Shown piece after piece: positions 55,240 through 64,000 of a stretch of 64,000 nucleotides of DNA. This DNA comes from Helichrysum umbraculigerum (lineage: Eukaryota > Streptophyta > Magnoliopsida > Asterales > Asteraceae). The notes below the pieces were generated by a model, which did not search any database, had not been told where the DNA came from, and was given only the letters and a program-made list of their open reading frames with translations. The DNA lies in contig CATIUR010000003.1 of the NCBI GenBank assembly GCA_949592205.1, forward strand, positions 74,242,501 to 74,306,500, read 5' to 3'. The position numbers and the translations under genes are program-made. The number at the start of each line of letters is the position of its first letter. Within the stretch, counting starts at the first letter, position 1.

Positions 55240-57631
55240 TGTTGGCGCCCGAACAGGTCGGTGTCGTTAACGATGACTATCCGGGCACCAGCAGTGGGTT
55301 TTAAATTTATAAGGCTAGGGCCTAGGGTTACTACTATTGCTAATCTAAGGGCTAGCAAGGATAAGTATGACCTAGGATCGTTCTTCAAAGTGCGACGAAT
55401 TGAAACTAGAAGAATTTAGAGACTTTTATGAATTTAGCTAAGGCGAAAGAGAGTTGGTTTGGGTTTTGGGTTTTCTATTCTAAGATTAAACTAAATTAAA
55501 TCAGAAATGGAGGTTACTTCGGGCGTTCAGCAGTTAAAGCGATTGTCTACTATGAAGTGGTTCAGGTGATATTTAAGCGTGAAGAGTTCCAATGAGGATA
55601 AGTTCATAAGTTAATGTGAGTTATTGCTACAATCCTACTATCGGGCTAACGCGGAGGTGTCCACAATCAGGCAAATAGAATGTCACGTGGGTTGCTGAAT
55701 ATATTAAAACATACACCGAAAGTTCTCTCAAATGCATGTCCATATTATCTGACAGTTAATCTCGAATCCTATTCCCCAATCTCGATCATCGTAGACGTCC
55801 GAATCATGGCACAGTTTGTTGAATAAACAATCTTGTAAACGGGTTTTACCCTCGTCGGAATAAGTTGGAAGAACTGGTCTAAGCGGTCAGATAAGATGTC
55901 ATCACTTATTCGTATGAATTATCAACATTACTAAAGTATGCAACAAAACAGGGGTGGTTTATATTACAAATAGAAACTTAAGCAATACGTTTGTTAATTG
56001 ATCTATAACACAACTACCTTCGGTCGTTCTCGACTTCCATACGTTTGTACTTTGCCATAAGCATTTCCAGTACTATATCGAAGAACAGTCGAATAGGGGC
56101 CGTCATGTTATTTCACAATAATTAAGTCTAGGTGTATTTTACTAGTATGATAATCCTAAGGTAACAATCAAACAAGAACATGCAATAGGACAATCAAGAC
56201 AATAGTTAAACCTAAGCATACAAATGTATTAATTAAATCGAGGATATTCCGAAAGTTGTCTCAAAAATATCGTCTGTCCGAATTAAATCTTAATCTACCT
56301 CTATTCCCATATTCCGTGTCTCTTGGATCCTAGTTTGGTCTAGAGAACACCGGCCATGCCGAGCTCAATGATTCAATCAAACATAGTATAACTAAGTGAC
56401 CTATACCCTATGAGTTAGCTACATTCATTTTTGGATAAGGTTTTAGTCACAACATGAGTTGGGCAGATAAACGATAAAGATTCGATTCCTACATCTATTA
56501 ATAATACACAACACCCGCAATCTCACAGCATACAATATAATCACATATTTAAATCTCTCCTAAACGACTATCATAGCATACAATTGAGTTATTTAGCTAA
56601 TCATGGTAATTCTAGCATACATATTTAAATTTATTAAAGAAAGAACGAGCATAATTAAATATGGAAGATAGATTAAAACCTGATAAAGAAATACAATAAC
56701 TCGTAGCTACAAATGCGTCCCGGAGCACCTCCGTACAAGTCTTCCTTGACTAGTTAATTAGCTAGTCTAATTAACCAAGGAAGTATTACAATAAAGAAAG
56801 AAAAGAATGGATGGTGAGAAAGTGTGAAATATGCTAGAATGTGTGCATATATTGGTGTTTTACAAATGAACCTAGGCAACCTATTTATAGGTGAGCTTTG
56901 GCTCACATTAGCACCATGAGGTGCATGTTAGAAAGCTTTCCAAAAATGGTGTGTACAACACGAAAAGTAGGCGCACCGGGTACCGTACAACACGAAAAGT
57001 AGGCGCACCAGGTACCAAAAGTTACCAAAAACGGAAACCGGGGCAGGGCACTGGTGGCCGGCGGCGGTGGGAGGCCAGCCGGCGGCGGTGAGCTGGTGGC
57101 CGGGGGCGGTGGGCCCACCCCCGCCCCGTTACGTGATCTTTTGCTTTGTTTCTCGATTCATGCGTGTTTTCTTCGTTATACGTCCGTTTGAGTTGATTCT
57201 TTTTTTTGTTGGATTCGTATTTCAAAAACGGAGATTTTGACATAGGATATGACCTTAGTTGAGGTCCCTAGCTCCAGATATTGCGTTCGGATCATTTGGA
57301 TCTTCCGACGGGCGCGAAATCTTCATTCTTTACCCGTTTTGGTTGATTCTTCTTCTGTTGGATTCGAATTTTGAAAACGAACATCTAGAAAATAGTGGAT
57401 GTTGGTGGAGGGCTCTTTAGTCTTGAAATCTCATTTTTATGCCTTGAATCTTCAAACGTGTGTGGAATCATTGTTTTACATCCGTTTTGCTTGATTTTTC
57501 TCGTGCAACCTTGTTTTAACCATCTTGGCATAATGTTAATGATTTGTAATGTTTTTGAATTAATATGCCAAGAATCGTTCCAGAATGAGAGAGATATCGG
57601 TAGTAAAAACGTGACTTTTTACGCGATATCA
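55240..57631 (-). repeat. 5' LTR of element A
   Basis: 2392 bp, the partner of 34728-37121, with about 35 differences by eye, many of them C/T or G/A. The TATA box TATAAATAGG on the minus strand is at 56880-56889. The GC-rich ccggcggcggtggg block is at about 57035-57120. Confidence 0.92.
56880..56889 (-). promoter_or_regulatory. TATA box of the A 5' LTR
   Basis: TATAAATAGG on the minus strand, about 740 bp from the upstream LTR end. Also present in the other LTR at 36373-36382. Transcription would start some 30 bp further, at about 56850. Confidence 0.65.
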
Positions 57632-59676
57632 AGCTCGTTACGAATTGTCATAGAAAGTGCTCGGACTCGAAGGGGTTTCACTCGTTCTTTTCGGCTTAAG
57701 GCATCGGCAACTACGTTTGCCTTGCCCGGATGGTATTTGATCTCGCAGATGTAGTCACTAAGTAACTCAACCTAACGACGTTGCCTCATGTTTAGATCCT
57801 TCTGATCGAATATGTGTTGGAGACTTTTGTGATCGGTAAAGATAGTGTTTTTCGTACCGTAGAGATAATGTCTCCAGATTTTCAATGCGAAGACCACGGC
57901 ACCTAACTCGAGGTCGTGGGTCGTATAGTTTTTCTATTGGATTTTTAGTTGTCGTGAGGCGTAGGCAATGACTTTTTCCCGTTGCATTAACACGCAACCA
58001 AGTCCTTGGTGTGAGGCGTCGCAATAAACTACGAAGTCATCGGTGCCCTCGGGTAAGGACAAGATTGGTGCACTGCAAAGTTTGTGTTTCAATAGCTGGA
58101 AAGCTGACTCTTGTTTATCAGTCCAATCGAACTTCTTATCTTTTTGAGTCAATGTTGTTAAGGGAACAACTATTCTTGAAAAGTTTTCAATGAATCGGCG
58201 GTAATAACCAGCAAGACCTAAAATTGTCTCACTTCGGTTGGAGTGGTCGGTGACTCCCAGCCCTTGATTGCTTCAATCTTGGCGGGATCAACATGAATTC
58301 CCTGGTTGTCAATCACGTGTCCGAGGAATTGAACTGTTCGAATCTAGAACTCACACTTAGAGAATTTGGCATATAACTCTTCGTGTCTAAGGAGTCCTAG
58401 AATGGTTTTCAGATGTTGAGCGTGTTCCTGTTCATCGCGAGAGTAAATCAGGATATCATCGATAAACACAATGACGAATTTGTCAAGATATGGTTTGCAC
58501 AGCCGATTCATAAGGTCCATGAATATGGCCGGTGCGTTGGTTAAACCGAATGGCATCACTTGGAATTCGTAATGCCCATAACGAGTCCGGAAAGCTGTCT
58601 TTGGGATATCGTTGTCGCGGACTCGGAGTTGATGATAACCTGACCGTAGATCAATCTTTGAGTAAACACTCGATCCCTGGAGCTGGTCAAATAGGTCATC
58701 GATTCTAGGGAGCGGGTACCGATTCTTTATGCTTAGCTTATTCAGCTCTCGATAGTCGATACACATGCGGAAAGATCCATCTTTCTTTTTCACGAATAAG
58801 ACCGGAGCTCCCCAAGGCGAGGAACTTGGTCGAATAAATCCTCTATCCAGGAGTTCCTGTAATTGGTTAGACAACTCCTGCATTTCGGATGGTGCTATAC
58901 GGTACGGGGCTTGTGCCACGGGTGCAGCCCCTGGCACAAGTTCGATTTGAAATTCAATTTGTCTAGGTGGCGGAAGTCCGGGCAAATCCTCAGGAAAGAC
59001 TTCCGGGAAATCTCGCACAATTGGAACATCCTCAAGTCGCTTCTCCTCCAACTTCTTCTCCGTTACATGTGCGAGGATGGCTTGATACCCTTTTCGCAGA
59101 TATTTTCTAGTTTTCAGGCAGGATACAATATTCAGATTCCGTCTGCCGGTCTCCCCTTGTAGGACTAAGGTTCCACCGGAGACAAGAGGTATGCGAACGA
59201 GTTTGTCATAACAGATGATTTCAGCTCGGTGCTCGGATAACCAATCCATACCGACAATAATATCGAAGCTGCCGATCTCGACAGGGATTAAATCAATGGA
59301 AAACGTTTCGTTCGTAAGGTTAAGTGTACAGTTGCGTATGATGCTATCAGTCTCAATCAGTTTGCCGTAAGCTAATTCTACAATGTATTTAGCATCTAAG
59401 GCAGTGGGAGTTATATCAAGTAAAGGGCTAAATTTATCAGAAATGAAACTTCTATCGGCACCGGTATCAAATAATACAGAAGCAGTAAGGTCGTTGGGAA
59501 GGAACGTACACGTCACGACATTCGGGTCTTGTCTGGCTTCCCCAACCTTGATAACAAATGCTCTACCGCGAGCAGGGTTGTTGTTGTTTTTCAGCTTTGG
59601 GCAATCCTTCTTGAAATGCCCTGAATTTCCGCACCCAAAGCAGACCTTTGGTGCATTAGTGTTGGGGGTAGGAACG
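57632..59676 (-). pseudogene. Gag end, protease, RT and RNase H of C (first piece)
   Basis: Minus strand from 59676: one CCHC knuckle (CFGCGNSGHFKKDC) and an Asn-rich tail, in frame with a protease (SVLFDTGADRSFIS, active Asp kept; IIVGMDWLSEH). RT follows with ASSPWGAPV-type and MCIDYRELNKLSIKNRYPLP motifs, MPFGLTNAPAIFMDLMN and catalytic FIDD. A stop at 58344-58346 replaces Trp in KCEFW. A single T is missing near 58220 (RQFLGLAGYY), shifting the frame. RNase H follows (YCDASHQGLGCVLMQ, THDLELGAVVFALKIW, TDHKSLQHI) with stops at 57934-57936 and 57772-57774. It ends at the insertion of A, within the linker to integrase. The frame upstream of the protease is open to about 59700 without an ATG. 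Confidence 0.9.
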
Positions 59677-60294
59677 TGATGTAGGGTGTAATAAGAGATA
59701 ACAAATTAGACTTGTTGATTCTAAGAATACCCAAGAATAATTCCTTCTAATTCACGTTGATTCACAAAGAATACCGCGATTAGGATAGATTCAACTCAAT
59801 TGACCAACACAACTTAGAGAACATTCACTTTTTCATATAATGATCATCTTAAACTCTTAGTAAACTATTCTATTACAATGGTAGCCTATATAAAGGATTA
59901 GAATTATTTAAAAAGACATTGATATAAGAAATATCAAAAGTCTAGAATTAAAAACTATTAAATAACTAAATAAACAACTCATGAAAGCCACACTAATAAC
60001 TCAAAACAACTCAAAAGACTCATAACTCAAAGGTCACTCCTAACTCAAGAGTCATGTCCAAATTCGATGAATCTTCCCCTTGAACATGATCGTTCCAATT
60101 TATTCTTTGAAGTTGACAAAAATTCAGAATCTTTATTTGTTTTCGTGACACGTCCTGTATCATTACTGATGCAGCGAGAAATAAGATAACAAAAATTAGA
60201 CTTGTTGATTCTAAGAATACCCAAGAATAATTCTTCCAACAAACGTTGATTCACAAAGAATACCGTTGCTAGGATAATTCAACTCAATAGTCTA
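59677..60294. mobile_element. Unresolved AT-rich insert with 126-bp direct repeats
   Basis: It begins where gag of C breaks off. Imperfect direct repeats 59677-59803 and 60167-60293 both start tgatgyag and share agacttgttgattctaagaa and attcacaaagaatacc. The middle is AT-rich with a cctatataaagg block (59884-59895). The 69-codon frame at 60045-60254 has no recognisable domain. It could be a TRIM-like element, or one LTR plus part of a second from a copia element cut by F. I see no primer site. Confidence 0.4.
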
Positions 60295-62660
60295 TGTAAC
60301 ACCCCCAAATTTAATGGTTTGCGGAAGCATACATTGGGTGTTACTAATCAATATACAAAGCACAAGATATATAGCAAACGACCTCTAAATGAGACGTTTG
60401 TAAAATAGTTACATTTCATAATTTGAATCGTTTGAAAACATATAGTTTTCTTTACAAAAATACGTAAGCCTAGAGTCCGCGTATGTGGCGGGAGATTCTA
60501 TTACATAATCAAAGTTACAAAAGATAATGCCAAGGAATCTCCGTTAAATGCAGTTTGGAAATCATGCGACTCTAGCTAGTAATCCTGGAGTGATCCTACT
60601 CCGTATGTGTACCTGAGATACAAAGCTAAAAAGTGTCAACCAAAAAGGTTGGTGAATCTCACAGGTTTAGTAATAAGTAAGTGTCATGAACCACAAGTAT
60701 GTACCCGTATTGCTATCCAGCAAAGTAAGTTAATCAGTATATCAGTACAGTGCCATGAGCTCATAAGTTGAAGCTTAACCGTGTAGTGTGAAATAATTCA
60801 CGTACCCCCGTGAGTGCTATCCGCACACTCATATGTAACAAATACTAATATGTCTGTTTCTACGTGTAAATCAGTACGTGGTGGCGCTACCACCCCAGAC
60901 AGGGATTGTCAGTCCCAGATGGATCCATCTACTAGTAATCGCGCTTAAGTCCATAACTAACAACTTACGATAAGGAGGCTTTCAGTGGATAAAAGTAACT
61001 CATGCGTTTGTTTGTAATCAGTAATGTTTTCAGTTCAGTACATTGTGTTCATACGTAAAACAGTTGCTAAGTATCTCACCCCGTATGTAAAACAGTAAAA
61101 GTGGGGCTGTAAGACTCACCTGAGTCTGAATGCGTTTAAACAAACGTATGTTGATAAGCGAATAATGAAGTCCAACGACTTGTAACCTGAGGGTGTCCAC
61201 GACACGCGATGGTTATAATCATGATTGGGTATCTCAAAAGATCACCCTTGTAGTTGTTACACAACTATATATGTCCAAATTACTTCGATTTGGTTGATTT
61301 GATAAGTGTTTGAAGATGTGTACGGCCCGTTGGTGACGGATTTGAGATAATATACTTTAAGTGTTTTTATTTAGAAGTTGGCATTTTGCACTTAAAAGTG
61401 TGTCCCAATGTGTTTTATAGGTCGTATCGTATAAGTGTTTGAGGTTATATAGTTTCGACACTTAGTGAAATTGAGATTTGAAAACCTGCTGTTTTATGCG
61501 ACATAGTCATGCGACATTAAATGGGTTATGCGACACAAGTGTTGTGTCGCATAGGAATGCGACACAATGTCCATACGACACAAAGGTTGTGTCGCATGGA
61601 TGTGAAATGCTGATTCAACAGCGACATAGTGATTGTGTCGTATGATGTATACGACATAGTGGTTGTGTCGCAGAACTTACGACACAAAATATCTGGTACG
61701 ACATAAGGTACGACACAAAGGAGTTTATGCGACATAAAGGCTAAAATACGACACAACATGCGACACAGTGCTTGTGTCGCATGGATGAACACCAGCCCAG
61801 AAATCCGGCTGTCACGACTTTTTCCGGCCAAAATCCGTTTTTAAACCCGTTTTTAAGCTATGAAATCGTGTTCTAAATGTTGTAATGGACATATACTAGT
61901 TATAATAACAACCACAAATGAAAAATACTAAGAATCGAGAGATTTCGGGATTTTGTCGGAAACTTACAATTTGCCGAAATGAAAATCCGGAAAGGTAGAA
62001 ATGTAGATCGTCGCGAGGTGGTCGTGAATCTCTAAAAATATTTGTGATCCGGTCGCGTTTCGTGGTAGTATTTTGCGGTTTTGTGAGTTTGGTGTTTTTG
62101 GTGAAATGAAAGAAAGAAAGTAAGAGAGAGGAATAGAAAGAAAGAGAAATGAGAAAGGTGAGGTGGGAGGTGGGGGTTATCCCCACTTTCGCCCCGCGTC
62201 CCGTGCGGTGTTCGTTTGCTCCGTCGTTTAACGTTAAATAATTAGTTACATTTTAATTATAAGTTTTTAAAATACGATTTATTACACGACATATTGTTTA
62301 AACATTTTACAAATCACTTTATATTTGCGTTAAAATGTAAGTTAGTTTATTTAGTTTGCGCGTTTTAATATTTTTAAATTGTATAATTTCTGATTGTACG
62401 ATACGAATAATTACGAAATATTATAATAATAGTATTTTTGAAATAAAACGTTATTTGATAAGATTGTCACCAACGTCCATATAAAAATTGAATCGAAATG
62501 CATCCGATTTAAATTGCGTACGATTTAAACAAATCGTATATTCGTATATATATTCAACAATATATATAATTCGATACATAATTAGCCTAACACAGAACTA
62601 ATTACATGTATTAACAAAGAATTAGGCGCTAATACTAGCCCTAATTTGGCGGTTGTTACA
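60295..62660 (-). repeat. 3' LTR of element F
   Basis: 2366 bp, tgtaacaccccc to ggttgttaca on the plus strand. It contains a cluster of tgcgacaca/tgtgtcgca inverted repeats (61498-61789), equivalent in place to the GCGAC clusters of D and E but with A/T in place of the CpG. A TA-rich run lies at 62540-62575 near its U3 end. Confidence 0.88.
61498..61789. repeat. TGCGACACA inverted-repeat cluster in the F LTR
   Basis: About 17 copies of (t)gcgacaca or cgacata and the reverse complement tgtgtcgca in both orientations. It is analogous to the D/E clusters, with the core changed from gcgacgca to gcgacaca. Confidence 0.75.
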
Positions 62661-62694
62661 TTCTCCCCTTGTTAAAAGAATTTCGTCCCGAAAT
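62661..62694 (-). promoter_or_regulatory. Polypurine tract and hairpin of F
   Basis: The minus strand reads aacaaggggagaa next to the LTR. ATTTCG-GGA-CGAAAT is at 62680-62694, 19 nt from the LTR, overlapping the first base of the pol stop codon. Confidence 0.78.
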
Positions 62695-64000
62695 TAGCTC
62701 GATTGCACGGTCGGTGCGTTGTCTGGGAAGAGATGTGGGTATTTCAGTCGCATTTGGTCATCCCGTTCCCAGGTGAATTCAGGACCACGTCTAGAATTCC
62801 ACCTGACTTTAACGATGGGAATACGACTCTGTTTTAGTTGTTTGACCTCGCGGTCCATTATTTCCATAGGTTCCTCGACAAAATGAAGTTTATCATCGAG
62901 TTGAATTTCGTCGAGCGGTATAATCAACGTCTCGTTGGACAGACATTTCTTCAGATTAGAAATGTGGAATGTGTTGTGAACGCTGCTAAGCTCAGCAGGG
63001 AGTTGCAGGCGGTATGCTACTGGACCAATCTTTTCAAGGATTTCGAATGGTCCGATGTACCTGGGATTCAGTTTGCCTCGCTTTCCGAATCGAATGACAC
63101 CTTTCCAGGGTGAGACTTTCAGAAGTACTCGATCTCCAACCTGGAATTCGAGGTGTTTGCGTCTCACGTCAGCATAGCTTTTCTGACGATCACGCGCGGC
63201 TTTTAATCGGTTTTGTATGCTGATGATCTTTTCGGTTGTTTCATGTATGATTTCTGGACCGGTGAGTTGTGCATCCCCCACCTCAGTCCAACAGATAGGT
63301 GATCGGCACTTACGACCGTACAGTGCCTCGAAGGGTGCAGCCTTTATGCTGGTGTGATAACTGTTGTTGTACGAGAACTCGCACAACGGCAAGTGGTTTT
63401 CCCAGTTTTTACCGAAGTCAACTACGCAGGCTCGTAGCATGTCTTCCAGTGTTTGTATGGTTCGTTCGCTCTGGCCATCGGTTTGAGGATGGTAAGCCGT
63501 ACTCATATCCAGACGAGTACCAAGAGATTTCTGTAATGATTGCCAGAAGCGAGAAGTAAACCGAGCGTCTCGGTCGGAGATGATTGAGATGGGCACGCCG
63601 TGTCTTGACACGATTTCTTTCAGGTAGATCCGTGTCAAACGTTCCATCTTATCAGTTTCCTTGATGGCTAGGAAATGAGCAGATTTAGTGAGTCGGTCGA
63701 CGATCACCCAAATGGTATCACAACCGCTAGGAGTTTTCGGGAGTTTAGTAATGAAATCCATGGTGATCTGCTCCCATTTCCATTGTGGTATTTCGGGTTG
63801 TTGTAGCAAACCGGAAGGTTTCTGGTGTTCAGCTTTAACTTTGGAACAAGTAAGACACTTGCCAACATAGGTTGCAATGTCAGATTTCATGTTGGGCCAC
63901 CAGTACATTTCTTTGATGCCGTGATACATTTTGTCGGCACCGGGGTGTACAGAGTATTTAGACTTGTGAGCTTCATTCATCACCAAGTCTCGAAGGTTCC
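62694..64000 (-). CDS. pol: Pol C-terminus of F: integrase with chromodomain (partial)
   Basis: Open from the window edge; residues are numbered from the Met at 63986, which is internal. Zinc domain: H7, H14, C44, C47 (EAHKSKYSVHPG, CLTCSK). Catalytic core: D77 (TMDF), D138 (ISDRDARF), E174 (GQSERT), with D-35-E spacing. The GPF/Y module is at about 290-316 (RYIGPFEIL, GPVAYRLQLP). A chromodomain-like end at about 360-420 (EIMDREVKQLKQSRIP, VKVRWNSRRGPEFTWE) may direct insertion to marked chromatin. Stop at 62694-62696. Integrase joins element DNA to host DNA in the nucleus. All catalytic residues are present and there is no stop or frameshift in 1.3 kb, unlike C and G, so F is the best candidate here for a recently active helper. 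Confidence 0.93.
   Translation of the reverse strand, partial: NLRDLVMNEAHKSKYSVHPGADKMYHGIKEMYWWPNMKSDIATYVGKCLTCSKVKAEHQKPSGLLQQPEIPQWKWEQITMDFITKLPKTPSGCDTIWVIVDRLTKSAHFLAIKETDKMERLTRIYLKEIVSRHGVPISIISDRDARFTSRFWQSLQKSLGTRLDMSTAYHPQTDGQSERTIQTLEDMLRACVVDFGKNWENHLPLCEFSYNNSYHTSIKAAPFEALYGRKCRSPICWTEVGDAQLTGPEIIHETTEKIISIQNRLKAARDRQKSYADVRRKHLEFQVGDRVLLKVSPWKGVIRFGKRGKLNPRYIGPFEILEKIGPVAYRLQLPAELSSVHNTFHISNLKKCLSNETLIIPLDEIQLDDKLHFVEEPMEIMDREVKQLKQSRIPIVKVRWNSRRGPEFTWERDDQMRLKYPHLFPDNAPTVQSS

Larger units (their letters stand above)
34728..57631 (-). mobile_element. Athila-type element A
   Basis: Minus strand: 5' LTR 55240-57631, primer site 55213-55233, a fused frame (gag tail to RNase H) 55077-51862, integrase to 50833, then element B, then an ORF and non-coding 3' region (37122-39577) and the 3' LTR 34728-37121. 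The LTRs are about 2.39 kb and roughly 98.5% identical by eye. Flanked by agctc. The gag capsid and knuckle region is missing, as is the part between the integrase core and the 3' ORF. It is older than D, E and G, judging by LTR differences. Confidence 0.88.
13435..59676 (-). mobile_element. Interrupted Tekay element C (host of D, E and A)
   Basis: Three separated pieces on the minus strand join, without loss, into one gag-pol: 57632-59676, 34272-34727 and 14944-15950, followed by a 3' LTR remnant at 13435-14910. The breaks are filled by Athila element A (duplication agctc) and by the D/E cluster (duplication gtcca). The sequence at each rejoined break agrees with the related element F where F covers it (63690-63710). 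The 5' LTR and most of gag are missing at the right end, where an unrelated AT-rich insert begins at 59677. The reading frame carries at least six stop codons and one single-base deletion, so C is dead. Confidence 0.88.
60295..64000 (-). mobile_element. Tekay-type element F, 3' part only
   Basis: 3' LTR 60295-62660, polypurine tract, and the 3' end of pol from 62694 to the window edge. The rest lies to the right. It is closely related to C, but its visible reading frame has no break. Confidence 0.85.

Noticed and set aside
1..64000. Host plant gene in the gaps
   Set aside because: Every stretch is assigned to an element or resembles retroelement non-coding sequence; I found no exon-like frame with a cellular domain, apart from the unknown 464-aa ORF inside B.

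Overview
This window is a stack of nested LTR retrotransposons from a plant nuclear genome. I see no host gene, rRNA or tRNA. The lineages are Ty3/gypsy: chromovirus Tekay/Del-type (initiator-Met-tRNA primer site, GPF/Y module and chromodomain at the integrase C-terminus) and Athila-type (Asp-tRNA-type primer site, DLGAS protease, FMDD reverse transcriptase, ATHILA ORF-1/env-like gene). These fit a large-genome eudicot. From memory of similar elements I lean to Asteraceae, but that is a weak inference.

Layout (letters are mine). G (1802-13434, minus) is a Tekay-like element with 3.38 kb LTRs and badly decayed gag-pol. A tandem partial copy continues off the left edge (1-1801). G lies in the 3' LTR of C. 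C (13435-59676, minus) is a Tekay element cut into three coding pieces: 57632-59676 (gag end, protease, RT, RNase H), 34272-34727 (integrase zinc domain) and 14944-15950 (integrase core to chromodomain). The first break holds D (15951-34271, plus), an LTR-gag-LTR-gag-LTR array of gag-only (TR-GAG-type) elements. E (26795-34265, minus), a third gag-only copy, sits in the last bases of D's third LTR. The second break holds Athila element A (34728-57631, minus), which contains B (39578-50832, minus). B has an Athila primer site and a broken ATHILA ORF-1 gene, but its gag-pol is replaced by an intact 464-codon ORF of unknown function.

Three target-site duplications fix the order: gtcca for D, gttac for E, agctc for A. 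Right of C is an unresolved AT-rich insert (59677-60294), then F (60295 to beyond the window, minus), a Tekay element whose visible integrase is intact.

Only the integrase end of F, the three gag genes of D and E, most of A's pol (one stop codon) and the 464-aa ORF of B are still open. The gag-only elements have no enzymes and would depend on relatives such as F. All eight 3' ends visible here carry a short perfect hairpin 19-20 nt upstream of the 3' LTR. In the Tekay-type copies its stem shows a compensatory base-pair change, and in both lineages the loop contains GGA.
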